A stretch of 64,000 nucleotides of DNA. It comes from Sphingopyxis sp. YF1 (GTDB lineage Bacteria > Pseudomonadota > Alphaproteobacteria > Sphingomonadales > Sphingomonadaceae). Position 1 is the first letter of the stretch, and each line of letters starts with the position of its first letter. The DNA is taken from NCBI RefSeq assembly GCF_022701295.1, contig NZ_CP033204.1, positions 1,736,001 to 1,800,000 on the forward strand. The letters are read 5' to 3'. A model generated the notes under the pieces. That model did not search any database. It saw only the letters and a program-made list of their open reading frames with translations, and had not been told where the DNA came from. A program made the translations under genes and the position numbers. Shown here in pieces: positions 8,066 through 19,188 of the stretch.

Positions 8066-9358
8066 CTATGCTTGGCTCGTCCCGGTCGGAAACAACCGCG
8101 CGAACCGCGCCGTATCCGCCGGATCGAGCCGCACGGTCAGCACATGTCCCTCGCCCTCGGGTTCGTCGTCCAGCACCTCGCCGCGTGCATGAAGCCACGC
8201 CGCCGCTTCGCCCTGCTCATATCCCAGGTAGATGCGCTGCAACTTGTGCCGCGCGGTCAACTGCGTCGCCATCAGCACGCGCGCCGCGTCGACGCCCTCG
8301 CCGCTCACCGCCGATATGACCGCGACGTCACCGCGCCGCGCCGCCATGTCCTCGATGACACCGCGCGTCTCGGCGTCGGCGGTGTCAATCTTGTTCCAGA
8401 TCTCGATCTGCGGGATCATATCGGGAGCATCATCCTCCCCTTCCCCGCCGTCCTGCGGCCCGTTCACCCCCAGCGAATTGAGGATGGCGACAACATCGGC
8501 ATATTGCGCATCGCTGTCGGGGTGGACGATGTCGCGGACATGCACGATCAGGTCGGCAGTGGTGACCTCCTCCAGCGTCGCGCGGAACGCCGCGACCAGT
8601 TCGGTCGGCAGGTCGGATACGAAGCCCACCGTGTCGGACAGGATCGCCTTGTCGATCCCGGGCAACCGGATTTCGCGCATCGTCGGGTCGAGCGTCGCGA
8701 ACAGCATATCTTCCGCCATGACGTCACTTCCGGTCAGGCGATTGAAAAACGTCGATTTTCCGGCGTTGGTATAACCCACGAGCGCGACCACGGGCCACGG
8801 CGCGCGCTGGCGCTTCGACCGCTGCAACTGCCGCGTCCGCCGCGCCTCCTCGAGCTGTTTGCGAATACGCGCCATGCGATTGCGGATCATCCGGCGGTCG
8901 GCCTCGATCTGCGTTTCGCCGGGGCCGCCGAGAAAGCCGAAGCCGCCGCGCTGGCGCTCGAGGTGGGTCCAGCTGCGGACCAGCCGCCCCGCCTGATAGT
9001 CGAGATGCGCCAGTTCAACCTGCAGCCGCCCCTCGGCCGTCGCGGCGCGTTCGCCGAATATTTCGAGAATTAATCCTGTTCGATCAATGACTTTTATGCC
9101 GAAGGCGGTTTCCAGGTTGCGCTGCTGGATCGCCGTCAGCGCCGCATCGACGATGACGAGCTGTGCGGCACCTTCGCCGACTTCGGCCTTGATCGTCTCG
9201 ATCTGCCCGACGCCGATCAGCGTCGCCGCGCGCGTCTGCCGCAGCCGCAGCGGATAGGTCGCGACGACCTCCAGCCCGATCGCGACGGCGAGCCCCTTCG
9301 CCTCCTCGACGCGCGCGCCAAGGTCGCGCGACAGCCGCTGGCCGTGCCATTCGGGCAC
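8066..9358 (-). CDS. hflX: GTPase HflX (start probably further upstream)
   Basis: Ribosome-associated GTPase that splits stalled 70S ribosomes. From the GTG at 9358 it is 430 residues. The N-terminal HflX domain carries the ATLIGVGQIE-type core and GGPGETQIE. The Obg-like G domain shows G1 GYTNAGKST, G3 DTVGF and G4 NKID. Upstream of 9358 the frame stays open and reads plausible family sequence (DIVAEANEVSRGAAAVLVV) back to a CTG at 9418 that overlaps the hfq stop as CTGA, so the real start is probably there. It follows hfq, as in many proteobacteria. Confidence 0.94.
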   Translation of the reverse strand: MPEWHGQRLSRDLGARVEEAKGLAVAIGLEVVATYPLRLRQTRAATLIGVGQIETIKAEVGEGAAQLVIVDAALTAIQQRNLETAFGIKVIDRTGLILEIFGERAATAEGRLQVELAHLDYQAGRLVRSWTHLERQRGGFGFLGGPGETQIEADRRMIRNRMARIRKQLEEARRTRQLQRSKRQRAPWPVVALVGYTNAGKSTFFNRLTGSDVMAEDMLFATLDPTMREIRLPGIDKAILSDTVGFVSDLPTELVAAFRATLEEVTTADLIVHVRDIVHPDSDAQYADVVAILNSLGVNGPQDGGEGEDDAPDMIPQIEIWNKIDTADAETRGVIEDMAARRGDVAVISAVSGEGVDAARVLMATQLTARHKLQRIYLGYEQGEAAAWLHARGEVLDDEPEGEGHVLTVRLDPADTARFARLFPTGTSQA

Positions 9359-9414
9359 GACCAGAACCGCCGCAGCGCCGCGGCTGACCTCATTGGCTTC
9401 GGCGACGATATCGA

Positions 9415-9906
9415 TCAGACGTCGCCTTCGGGCTCGCTGTCGGTCAGGTTGATCGGGCCGTTCGGCTGAACGGTCGAAATCGCATGCTTGTAGACGAGCT
9501 GCACCTGCCGCTCGCGTTCGAGCAGCATGCAGAACAGGTCGAAAGCGACGATGTCGCCCTGCAGCATCACGCCGTTGACGAGGAACATCGTCACCGACTC
9601 GTCCGACCGCCGCACCGCGTTCAGGAACACGTCCTGCAACGCCTTGCCCTTGCTCGCCGGCGCCTCGCGCAGATTGTCGCCGAGCAGCGACAGGTCGAAA
9701 TCATGCGACGGCATGACTGTCGAGATCGCGTGCTTGTACACGAGCTGCGACTGGCCGTCGCGGCGCAGCAGCAGCGAAAAATTGTCGAACCAGGTGATGA
9801 TCCCCTGCAATTTGACGCCCTTGACGAGGAACATCGTCACCGGTGTCTTGCTGCGACGCAGAGCGTTGAGGAAGAGATCCTGGAGATTCTGGTTTTTATC
9901 GGACAC
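9415..9906 (-). CDS. hfq: RNA chaperone Hfq, tandem double-domain form
   Basis: Sm-like RNA chaperone for small-RNA regulation, but with two complete Hfq domains in one 163-residue chain. Domain 1 is about residues 7-66 and domain 2 about 89-148, joined by a linker of about 22 residues. Both keep the LQD proximal-face residues (Q9-D10, Q91-D92), the lateral RR pair (R17-R18, R99-R100) and YKHAISTV (57-64, 139-146). The start is GTG at 9906, chosen for a perfect AGGAGG six bases upstream; the longer frame to 9993 has no such support. Three copies could form a pseudo-hexamer. The tail is acidic (DSEPEGDV). Confidence 0.95.
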   Translation of the reverse strand: MSDKNQNLQDLFLNALRRSKTPVTMFLVKGVKLQGIITWFDNFSLLLRRDGQSQLVYKHAISTVMPSHDFDLSLLGDNLREAPASKGKALQDVFLNAVRRSDESVTMFLVNGVMLQGDIVAFDLFCMLLERERQVQLVYKHAISTVQPNGPINLTDSEPEGDV

Positions 9907-10027
9907 ATTGGCCTCCTGTTCTTGGCGGCAAACACCGCTGGACGGCTCGTTGGGGCCGCCACCTTTCGCCATGGCGAGCGATATATGCGGCAAAGCGCGG
10001 CGCAGGTCTAGCGCAAAGCCGCCTGCC

Positions 10028-11406
<1,379 letters not shown>

Positions 11407-11407
<1 letters not shown>

Positions 11408-13689
11408 CAGTCTTCTCTGTCCTTGCGGTTGCGGATTCGCCCCGGAACCGATTCCATTTGCCCCGCCGCCGCATCATTTCCCTGCCCGGCCAGCGGGCGC
11501 AGCCGGTCGGGGTGGAGCGTCAGCGTGACGCGGGTCCCCTGCCCCGCCGGATTGTCAGCAAAGTCGAGCTCGCCATAATGCTGCTCGACGATCTTCTTGA
11601 CGATCGCGAGCCCCAGCCCGGTGCCGCCCTGCCGCGTCGTCATATAGGGTTCGGCGATCGTCTCGCGCGCCTCGGGGAGGCCGATGCCGTCGTCGGTGAT
11701 CAGGATCGCAACCTCGCGCTCGCTGCGGACGTCAACCACCGCGCGAATATGGCCAAGTGGCGACGATTCCGATCTTTTCGATTTTTCTTCAATCGCTTCT
11801 ACCGCATTCTTGACGATGTTCGTCAATGCCTGCGACAGCAGGCGCCGGTCGCAGACGAGGGGTTCGATTTCCTCGGGAACCTCGACGCTGAAAACGATGT
11901 CGGGCTTGGCGACCTCGAACAGGAACACCGCCTGCCTGACGATGTCGCGAAGATCCTCGACGCCGAAGGTCGGCTTGGGCATGCGCGCGAAGCTCGAAAA
12001 CTCGTCGACCATGCGGCGCATGTCGTGGACCTGGCGGATGACCGTGTCAGTCAGCTTGCGGAAGGTCGCCTGATCGCCCTCGACCTTGTCGCCGAAGCGG
12101 CGCTGCAGGCGCTCGGCGGCGAGCTGGATCGGGGTCAGCGGATTTTTGATCTCGTGCGCGATGCGGCGCGCGACGTCGGACCAGGCCGCGCGGCGCTGAT
12201 CGAGCAGTTGCTGGGTGATATCCTCGAAACTGAGCACGAAACCGTCGCCCTGCGCGACCGCCTTCGCCGCCAGCGTCGCGGGTTCGGCGTGCTGCCGCGC
12301 GAGTTGCACGACGCCCTCGCGCTCGTCGCCGGTGATCAGCTGCGCAAGTTCGGGCGCGACCTCGGCGAGCGGCTGCCCGGTCAGTTCTTCGGCCTTGATG
12401 CCGATCAGCCGCTCGGCGGCCGCATTGGCGAGCAGGATGCGATGTCCGGCGTCGACCGAAACCACCGCCGACGAGACGCCGCTGAGCACCGCCTCGATGA
12501 AGCTGCGCCGGGCCTCGATCTGCTCGTTGGCGCTGACCAGCGCCCCCGTCTGCCCCTGGATCTGCTCGGTCATGCGGTTGAAAGCGCGCGTCAGGACCGA
12601 AATTTCGTCGTCGTGCGCGGTCGGCGTCACGCGCACCGACAAGTCGCCCTCGGCGGCCGTCTGCGTCGCACCGACGAGCGTGCCGAGCGGACGAACGATA
12701 CGGTCGGCGACGAGGATCGCCGCGACCACCGCGAGCGCGAGTAGCAGCAGCGAACCGAGATAGAGCGCGCCGTTGAACTGCAGCTGGAGCTGCTGCGAGC
12801 GCGCGAACAGCGCGTTATAGTCGGCGAGCACCGTGCCCGCGCGCACCGACTGCTGGAAACCCGGGACGTTGAAATCGCGCGACGCGTAGAGATAGGCGCG
12901 GCGGGTCCCGGGCAATTTGGTCGCGGCCTCGATCCGGTCCGACTGGCGGACGACGACGACTTCCTCGCCGGCGTCGAGGCGCGTGACCATCGCAGGCTGG
13001 AGGCGGTTCTCGGCGGCGCGATTGTCGGGATCGATCGCCGCCGCGGTCCGCGCCACGCCGTCGGCCCCGATTTCGATGATCGCCGATTCATTGAGGTTCC
13101 GGACGACCACCTGCTGGAGGTAGAAGCTCGAAAAATCGGGCGCATCGGTCCGCACGCGTTCGAGCACATTGCCGAGGTCGGTCGCCATTGCGACGGTGTT
13201 CGCCGCGACCTCGCGCTGATTCTCCTGGTAATAGCCTTCGGCAAGCCCCGCGGCATTTTCGAACATGCCGCGCGACCGGTCGGAAAACCAGAAATCGACG
13301 CCGAACTGGAACAGCAGCGACGCGAAGATCACCACCAGCAAGGTCGGCGTCGCGGCGATCAGCGAAAAGAGCGCGACGAGCCGGACGTGCAGGCGACCGC
13401 TGCCCCCCGCCATCGAGCGCATCGCGCGCGCGCGCGCCACGCGGCTGCCGATCAGCACGATCAGCGCCATCGCGGGCACCAGATTGACCACCATGATCGC
13501 GGCGACGAGCGCGGGCGTGAGCAGCCGCTCGCTCTGCGCGTCGCCGGTGACATAGATATAGGTCGCGATGCCGACGCTGATGATCACCGCGAGCGCGTAA
13601 TATTCGGGCGCGGCAAACTCCCACGCCCTCGCGCGCGGGGCCGGTTGACCGGATTCGCCGTCGCTTGCCAAGGGAACGCTGGTCGCCAT
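11407..13689 (-). CDS. ntrY: Nitrogen regulation sensor histidine kinase NtrY
   Basis: Membrane sensor kinase for NtrX. From ATG 13689 it has 760 residues: N-terminal transmembrane helices (about residues 30-130), a periplasmic sensor segment, another helix near 300-325, HAMP, PAS (about 375-480), a HisKA domain with the H-box [16 protein letters not shown], and HATPase motifs TNIVKNAVEAIE, DDGIGLP and GGTGLGLAI. I chose 13689 rather than the upstream in-frame ATG at 13728 because AAGG lies at correct spacing before 13689. It is transcribed away from the repeat-filled gap at 13.7 kb. Confidence 0.93.
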
Positions 13690-13935
13690 TGTTGCCTTGC
13701 TACGACAATCCTGTTGCATAGAGAACACACAAAGTGCGCGATGAACACAGTTCGCCGCGAAAACGGCTTCGGCGAGATGGGTTCCGGGCGTGTTACGCGT
13801 GCAAATCCGGTATCACCCCGGGTCGACCGGACGCCACGTCGGCCTCCCATCGAACGCGCAATCGCTCGCTTCGGGTCATCGCCCGCCATGCTATTTGCGA
13901 AAGACCGGAATGGGGTGGAAAGCGGCCATTCTTCT

Positions 13936-14050
13936 CCCCTCCCGCAGGCGGGAGGGGCCGGGGGTGGGCCAGCAACGGTGCGATGCCCACCCCGCTGCGA
14001 CTAGGAAACAAGTTTCCAAGTCTCGCTACCCCTCCCGCCTGCGGGAGGGG
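13936..14050. repeat. Large inverted repeat built from two CCCCTCCCGC hairpins
   Basis: Two near-identical small hairpins with stem CCCCTCCCGC / GCGGGAGGGG lie at 13936-13957 and 14029-14050. Inside them are inverted GGGGGTGGGC (about 13960) and GCCCACCCC (about 13983) arms, so the whole 115 bases can fold into one long structure. Confidence 0.75.
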
Positions 14051-14096
14051 GAATCAGATCAATCCTTAGGCGTCAGCAATCGGTCGCTTTCTGCCA

Positions 14097-14235
14097 ATCT
14101 TCCGTGTCGCGTAGCGATGGGGAGGGGGACCGCTGCCGCAGGCGGTGGTGGAGGGGCCGCAACGCTGCGTCCTTCGCCCCTCCGTCAGCGCGGCGCGCTG
14201 CCACCTCCCCATGGCCTGCGGCCACAGGGAGGATC
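14097..14235. repeat. Repeat element A, copy 1 (imperfect palindrome)
   Basis: Palindromic unit whose ends read GATGGGGAGG and CCACCTCCCCAT, with the inner arms GGAGGGGCCGC and GCCCCTCCGTCAGCGC. A second copy with the same layout is at 22064-22211, and a shorter relative is at 63437-63492. Confidence 0.75.
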
Positions 14236-14292
14236 ACCGATGTCCGCAACCGGTCGAAAGCGGTCATTCATGCCAATCCAGATCGAATGACC

Positions 14293-14404
14293 GGAAATGA
14301 CCGAATCCAGCCCTCCGTGAACCCCGGCGAAAGCCGGGGTTCATTGCAGAAAAAACGCCGGGTTCGTGCCGGCATTCTGGGCCCCGGCTTTCGCCGGGGT
14401 GCAC
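14293..14404 (-). repeat. Repeat element B, copy 1
   Basis: Unit bounded by inverted arms ACCCCGGCGAAAGCCGGGGT and CCCCGGCTTTCGCCGGGGT, with an inner segment reading AACGCCGGGTTCGTGCCGGC and an outer flank GACCGAATCCAG. The same unit occurs in the opposite orientation at 22252-22360. Confidence 0.8.
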
Positions 14405-14598
14405 ATCATCCAACGCCCGCAACCGGCCGCAAGCCGCCGATCAAGGTGGTGAACCGCGGTGAACCACCATGCGTCGCAGAGCCAGCCTCGCTCCTCCCAC
14501 CGACACGGGGCGGGAGAGGACGATGATGAGACCGTTTTCGGTGATGCCGCACCGATCGCCCTTGCCTTTCGCATCCCGCCTTGCTTCGCTGGCGGACG

Positions 14599-15072
14599 AT
14601 GGCAAAGACCCCGACTCATCTCGACGACACCGGCGCTGCGCATATGGTCGATGTCGGCGCCAAGCCCGCGACCGCGCGCCGCGCCGTCGCGGCGGGGCGC
14701 ATCACCATGTCGGCCGAGGCGCTCGATGCGATCCGGGCCGGCAACGCCCCCAAGGGCGATGTGCTGTCGACCGCGCGCATCGCCGGGATCATGGCCGCAA
14801 AGCGCACGTCCGACCTTGTCCCGCTGTGCCACCCGCTCGCGCTCAGCAAGGTCGGAATCGATTTTACCTGGCTCGACGACGGGATCGGCGTCACCGCGAC
14901 CGCCGCGACCACGGGCCCGACGGGGGTCGAGATGGAAGCGCTCACCGCCGCCTCGGTCACGCTGCTCACGCTCTATGACATGGCGAAGGCGCTCGACCGC
15001 GCGATGGTGATCGAGGGACTTCGCCTGCTCGAAAAGAGCGGCGGGCGTTCGGGCGACTGGCGCGCCGCATGA
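14599..15072 (+). CDS. moaC: Cyclic pyranopterin monophosphate synthase MoaC
   Basis: Converts 3',8-cyclo-7,8-dihydro-GTP to cPMP in the first stage of molybdenum cofactor synthesis. It has 157 residues. Family motifs include [32 protein letters not shown] and the active-site [15 protein letters not shown]. The ATG at 14599 ([10 protein letters not shown]) aligns with the usual MoaC N terminus. An upstream in-frame start at 14581 is less likely, and neither has a good Shine-Dalgarno. It overlaps moeA by 4 bases (ATGA); moaD/moaE lie 21 kb away. Confidence 0.95.
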   Translation: MAKTPTHLDDTGAAHMVDVGAKPATARRAVAAGRITMSAEALDAIRAGNAPKGDVLSTARIAGIMAAKRTSDLVPLCHPLALSKVGIDFTWLDDGIGVTATAATTGPTGVEMEALTAASVTLLTLYDMAKALDRAMVIEGLRLLEKSGGRSGDWRAA

Positions 15073-16259
15073 GCGCATGGCTGCCGGTCGAAGAGGCGCA
15101 GACGCGGCTGCTCGCGCTCCGCCCCCCACTGCTACCAGAAAATGTCGATTGTTCCAAAGCGTTTGGCCGCTATCTTTCAGGCGATATCGCGGCAGGGCGC
15201 GACCAGCCCGCCGCGGCGCTGTCGGCGATGGACGGCTATGCGATCCGCTTCGACGACCTGCCCGGCCCATGGGCGATTGCGGGTGAGATTCCCGCAGGCG
15301 CGGTGCCGCATCAACCGCTCGCTCCGGGCGCGGCGATGCGCATCTTCACCGGCGCCCTGCTCCCCGACGGCGCCGATACCGTGGTGATCCAAGAGGATGT
15401 CGCCGCCGACGGCGCGACATTGAGGCTGACCTGCGACGGCCCCGCCACCCGCGGCCAGCATGTTCGCGGCCGCGCGGGTGATTTCGCCGCGGGCACGCCG
15501 CTCCTGTCCGCCGGCACGCGCATTACCCCCGGCGCGATCGCCGCGGCGATCATGGGCGGCGCGGCGCAGATCGCGGTGGGGACCTGCCCGCGCGTCGCGA
15601 TCCTCACCACCGGCGACGAACTCGTGCCGCCGGGGCGTCCCCTCGCCCCCGGGCAGATCCCCGACAGCAACGGCGCGATGCTCGCCGCGATGCTCGCCGG
15701 CGCGCCCGCCGTGGTCACGCCGCCGCTCCACGTCGGCGACGATCGCCGCGTCATGGCCCGGGTTCTGGGGGATCTGGCGCGCCATCATGACGTCATCGTC
15801 ACCGTCGGCGGTGCGTCGGTCGGCGATCACGACCATGTCCGCGGCGCGCTCGACGACGCCGGGGGACGGCTCGACTTCTGGAAGATCGCGATGCGTCCGG
15901 GCAAACCGCTGATCGCGGGCACGATCGGCGACGCCCTGCTGCTCGGGCTTCCGGGCAATCCCTCGTCGGCTTTCGTTACGGCGACGCTGTTCCTGCTCCC
16001 GCTCGTCCGCCACCTCGCGGGCGCGCGCGACCCGCTGCCGGTCATCCGCCACGCGCCGCTCGCCGCCGCGCTAGGTCCGGGCGGCGGGCGGCGCGACTAT
16101 CTGCGCGCCCGCCTCGCCGGCGGGATGCTCGAGCTTCTGGACAGCCAGGACAGCGGGCAGACGCGGCCGCTCGTCGCTGCCACCGCGCTGGTTCTTCGCG
16201 AAATCGGTGCCGCGCCGCGCGCCGCGGGTGATCTCGCGGCCTACATCGACATCGCTTGA
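15069..16259 (+). CDS. moeA: Molybdopterin molybdenumtransferase MoeA
   Basis: Inserts molybdate into adenylylated molybdopterin. The 396 residues show the MoeA hallmarks: SAMDGYAIR near the N terminus, [32 protein letters not shown] and RPGKPL. A C-terminal beta-barrel domain IV (about 325-396) is present. Translationally coupled to moaC by ATGA. The end of the gene overlaps the presumed lexA -35 element, so moeA termination and lexA initiation sit on the same few bases. Confidence 0.95.
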   Translation: MSAWLPVEEAQTRLLALRPPLLPENVDCSKAFGRYLSGDIAAGRDQPAAALSAMDGYAIRFDDLPGPWAIAGEIPAGAVPHQPLAPGAAMRIFTGALLPDGADTVVIQEDVAADGATLRLTCDGPATRGQHVRGRAGDFAAGTPLLSAGTRITPGAIAAAIMGGAAQIAVGTCPRVAILTTGDELVPPGRPLAPGQIPDSNGAMLAAMLAGAPAVVTPPLHVGDDRRVMARVLGDLARHHDVIVTVGGASVGDHDHVRGALDDAGGRLDFWKIAMRPGKPLIAGTIGDALLLGLPGNPSSAFVTATLFLLPLVRHLAGARDPLPVIRHAPLAAALGPGGGRRDYLRARLAGGMLELLDSQDSGQTRPLVAATALVLREIGAAPRAAGDLAAYIDIA

Positions 16260-16285
16260 CAAGTTCCGCTCTGTTCCACTATCGT
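16256..16285 (+). promoter_or_regulatory. lexA promoter
   Basis: TTGACA at 16256-16261 is a perfect -35 match, followed 18 bases later by TATCGT (16280-16285) as a weak -10. It lies at the very end of moeA and overlaps the LexA operator, consistent with autorepression. Confidence 0.6.
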
Positions 16286-16287
16286 TC
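16273..16287 (+). promoter_or_regulatory. LexA operator (SOS box, GTTC-N7-GTTC)
   Basis: GTTCCACTATCGTTC is an exact match to the alphaproteobacterial SOS box GTTC-N7-GTTC, 37 bases before the lexA start and overlapping the -10 region. A third GTTC at 16263-16266 precedes it with a 6-base spacer, which may extend the site. Confidence 0.85.
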
Positions 16288-16324
16288 CCCTTATGTCCGA
16301 TGCCGGCATCATGGAGAACGCCCG

Positions 16325-17017
16325 ATGTTGACCGCCAAGCAGCATGAACTGCTTCACTTCATCCAGCAAAAGCTCGACGCGAGCGGCATTTCGCCGTCGT
16401 TCGAGGAGATGAAGGAAGCCCTCGGCCTCAAATCCAAATCGGGAATCCATCGTCTTATCAGTGCCTTGGAAGAACGCGGCTTCCTTCGCCGCCTCCCCAA
16501 CCGCGCGCGCGCGCTCGAAGTGGTCAAGCTGCCCGAGGGTGGCAAGACCGCCCATGCCGCCGTGCGCAACGATAGCGACAATGTCGTGCCACTGCGCAAG
16601 CCCGCCCCGCAGCTCAAACCGATCGCCGCGAACGACGTGATCGAGGTGCCGCTGCACGGCAAGATCGCCGCGGGTGTGCCGATCGAGGCGTTCGAGGATC
16701 ACAATAATCTCGCGGTGCCCGCGGCACTGCTCGGTTCGGGTGAGCATTATGCGCTCGAAGTGTCGGGCGATTCGATGGTCGAGGCGGGGATTTTCGACGG
16801 CGACTATGCCCTGATCCAGAAAGCGAGCACCGCGCGCGAGGGCGACATCGTCGTCGCGCTCGTCGACGGGCAGGATGCGACACTCAAATATTTCCGTCGC
16901 GAAGGTCGGATGATCCGGCTCGACCCGGCGAACAGTGCCTATGAACCGCAGCGCTACGAAGCCGAACGCGTCATCGTCCAAGGGCGGCTGTCGGGACTGC
17001 TTCGTCGTTACCACTGA
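16325..17017 (+). CDS. lexA: SOS-response transcriptional repressor LexA
   Basis: Repressor of the DNA-damage regulon, cleaved with RecA help. The 230 residues have an N-terminal winged helix (1-70: [35 protein letters not shown]), the AG cleavage site (A116-G117 in GKIAAGVP), and catalytic Ser150 (SGDSM) and Lys188 (DATLKYF). The ATG at 16325 is preceded by GGAG; the longer frame to 16256 would start inside the operator. Its last 47 bases overlap the convergent comEC gene. Confidence 0.97.
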   Translation: MLTAKQHELLHFIQQKLDASGISPSFEEMKEALGLKSKSGIHRLISALEERGFLRRLPNRARALEVVKLPEGGKTAHAAVRNDSDNVVPLRKPAPQLKPIAANDVIEVPLHGKIAAGVPIEAFEDHNNLAVPAALLGSGEHYALEVSGDSMVEAGIFDGDYALIQKASTAREGDIVVALVDGQDATLKYFRREGRMIRLDPANSAYEPQRYEAERVIVQGRLSGLLRRYH

Positions 17018-19118
17018 CCTGCGGCGGGCGCCGCCACGGATGCGCGTCGCCCGGGTCCAGTGCGCCGACGGCGCGCGGGCGCTGGCCCAGGTAGAGCGCC
17101 AGCCCGCCGGTCTGCGGCAGTGTGTCGCGATCGATCGTCAGCCAGCGGCCGGCGCATTCGCGCGGCAGCCAGCGCTCGCTGATCACCACGTCGGCGGCGG
17201 CGCAGGCCGCGGCCATGTCGGCTCCCTCGATGCGGTCGCGTCCGCGCGCGGCAAGGATGATCCGCCCGCGCTGTGTCCAGCGGCAGAAATCGCGGTTGCA
17301 CGCGACATGGTCGAGATCGGCCAGCGCGACGAGCGGCGCGTCGATCCCCGCCGCCTCGGCCAGCGCATCGCGCGCATAGTCGCCGGCGCGGTCGCGCAGC
17401 AGGGCGTAGCTGCCGTCGGGGAGCGCCGCGGCGATATGACGTCCGTCGCCGGTGACCAGCAGGTCGGGACGCGGCTGGACGAGCAGCACCGCCATCCCCG
17501 CGATCAGCGGCACGAGCCCCGCCCGGCGCCAGCGCGTCTGCCAGAGCAGCATCCATAGTCCGCCGAACACCGCAAGCGCGAAACCCCACGCGGGAAACCG
17601 CGGCAGCGTCGCGACTGCGCCCGGGGCGTCCGCGACGCGGTGCGCGAGCGCGATCAGGCCGTGCAGCGCCTGTTCGGCGACCCACCAGAAGGGCGCCCCC
17701 AGCCCGACAGCATCGAAGATCAGGCCGAGCGCCTCCGCGGGCATGATCACAAAGGTCGTCAGCGGGATTGCGACGACATTGGCCAGCGCGCCGTAGAGCC
17801 CGGCCTTGTGGAAATGGAAGAGCGCGATCGGCGCCAGCGCCACCTCGACCACGAGTCCGGTGATCAGCAGCCCTGCGATCGCGCGCGCCAGCCGGAGGGG
17901 CCAGGGCTCGTCGCGCCGCATCAGAAAGCCGCGCATCGCGCGCGCCTGGTGCAGCGCGATGATCGCGGTGACCGCGGCGAAGCTCAGCTGGAAGCTCGGC
18001 CCTGCGAGCGCCTCGGGGCGCCAGACGAGCACGAGCAGCGCCCCCGCCGCGACGAGCCGCAGCGTCAGCGCCTCGCGCCCGAGCAGAAAGGCGACGAGCA
18101 CGAGCAGCGCCGCGATGAACGAGCGCAGCGTCGGCACCTCGCCACCCGCGAGCAGCGTATAGCCGCCGCCCGCCAGCGCGGCGAACGCGGCAGCGAGCGG
18201 CAGTACGAGCCCCCTGAGCGCGAGCCAGCGGCTGAACGCGAGCAGCCGCATCGCGAGCAGCATCGCGAAACCGACCACCGCGGTGACGTGCAGCCCGCTG
18301 ATCGACAGGAGGTGCGCGAGCCCGCTGCGCCGCATCGCTTCCTCGTCGGCGGGGTCGATCGCGCCGCGGTCGCCGGTGACGAGCGCCGCCGCGATGCCCC
18401 CCGCCGACCCGTCGACGCGGCCGTGGATATGCCCGGTCAGTCGCGCGCGCAGCGGCGGCGCCCCGCGCCCCGCCTCCGGCGCACGGCCGATCGTACCGAG
18501 CACGGTGCCGACCGCGCCGAGCCGGTCGAACCACGCCCGCTGGGCAAAATCATAGCCCCCCGGCAGGCTGGCGGTCGGCGGTGGCATCAGCCGTGCGCGC
18601 AGCCCGACCCGTTCGCCCGGCGCCACATCGCCCGCTTGCCCTATGGTCGCGGTAAGGCGCAGCCGCGGCGGCAGGTCGGTGCGCGCCAGCGGCAGGGCGA
18701 TCAGCCGCACCTGCTCGCGCGCCGGCAACGCCTCGACGCGCTCGACGCGCGCCGAAAATTCGGTGGTCAGCGGCTGGACAAGCACCGGCGCGGCGACCCA
18801 CAGCGCGCGTACCCAGATCAGCAGCAACCCCGTCGCGGCGACCGCGCAACCGATCGCGACCGTACGGCCCAGCCGCCGCCGCCAGCCGAGCAGCCACCCG
18901 GCGAGCATGCCCGCGCCGAGGAGGAACAGCGCGCCGGTCCAGTGCCATGCGGTCGGCAGCGCGAACCACGCCGCGATCCCCGCGCCCAGCGCGACGGGCA
19001 ACCAGAGCGCGATCCGTTCGCGCTCGGCATCGAGCCGGGTTTCGAGCCAGTCGGCGCACCGCCGCAGCGCCGCGGCGATGCCGGTCGCAATGGGCGTTTG
19101 AAGCGGCCTTGTCGCCAT
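16971..19118 (-). CDS. comEC: ComEC/Rec2-family DNA-uptake channel protein
   Basis: Inner-membrane channel for single-stranded DNA uptake in competence systems. The 715 residues have an N-terminal soluble DUF4131-type region (about 60-200) after two helices, then a multi-helix Competence domain marked by [15 protein letters not shown]. The C terminus (about 530-715) holds only a degenerate remnant of the metallo-beta-lactamase domain: no HxHxDH is present and the tail reads [12 protein letters not shown]. ComEC without that nuclease-like domain is common in proteobacteria. Whether this strain is transformable cannot be judged here. It is convergent with lexA, overlapping by 47 bases, and divergent from gltX. 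Confidence 0.88.
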   Translation of the reverse strand: MATRPLQTPIATGIAAALRRCADWLETRLDAERERIALWLPVALGAGIAAWFALPTAWHWTGALFLLGAGMLAGWLLGWRRRLGRTVAIGCAVAATGLLLIWVRALWVAAPVLVQPLTTEFSARVERVEALPAREQVRLIALPLARTDLPPRLRLTATIGQAGDVAPGERVGLRARLMPPPTASLPGGYDFAQRAWFDRLGAVGTVLGTIGRAPEAGRGAPPLRARLTGHIHGRVDGSAGGIAAALVTGDRGAIDPADEEAMRRSGLAHLLSISGLHVTAVVGFAMLLAMRLLAFSRWLALRGLVLPLAAAFAALAGGGYTLLAGGEVPTLRSFIAALLVLVAFLLGREALTLRLVAAGALLVLVWRPEALAGPSFQLSFAAVTAIIALHQARAMRGFLMRRDEPWPLRLARAIAGLLITGLVVEVALAPIALFHFHKAGLYGALANVVAIPLTTFVIMPAEALGLIFDAVGLGAPFWWVAEQALHGLIALAHRVADAPGAVATLPRFPAWGFALAVFGGLWMLLWQTRWRRAGLVPLIAGMAVLLVQPRPDLLVTGDGRHIAAALPDGSYALLRDRAGDYARDALAEAAGIDAPLVALADLDHVACNRDFCRWTQRGRIILAARGRDRIEGADMAAACAAADVVISERWLPRECAGRWLTIDRDTLPQTGGLALYLGQRPRAVGALDPGDAHPWRRPPQVSGNDEAVPTAALGR

Positions 19119-19188
19119 GCTAGGGGCACCCCCGAACCCCGCCCCGGCCTCCCTGCCGGGGCCGGCAAAGTGAGTGAAAGAGGCCTTG

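Larger units (their letters stand above)
13690..14598. other. Non-coding gap of 0.9 kb filled with inverted repeats
   Basis: No supported gene lies between ntrY and moaC. Open frames here have no recognisable protein features. The gap contains three nested repeat units (listed separately) plus short unstructured DNA at 13690-13930 that should hold the ntrY promoter, and 14406-14598 before moaC. Confidence 0.7.

Noticed and set aside
13690..14598. Repeats considered as a CRISPR array
   Set aside because: The units are large palindromes, not evenly spaced direct repeats with unique spacers, and no cas genes are near.
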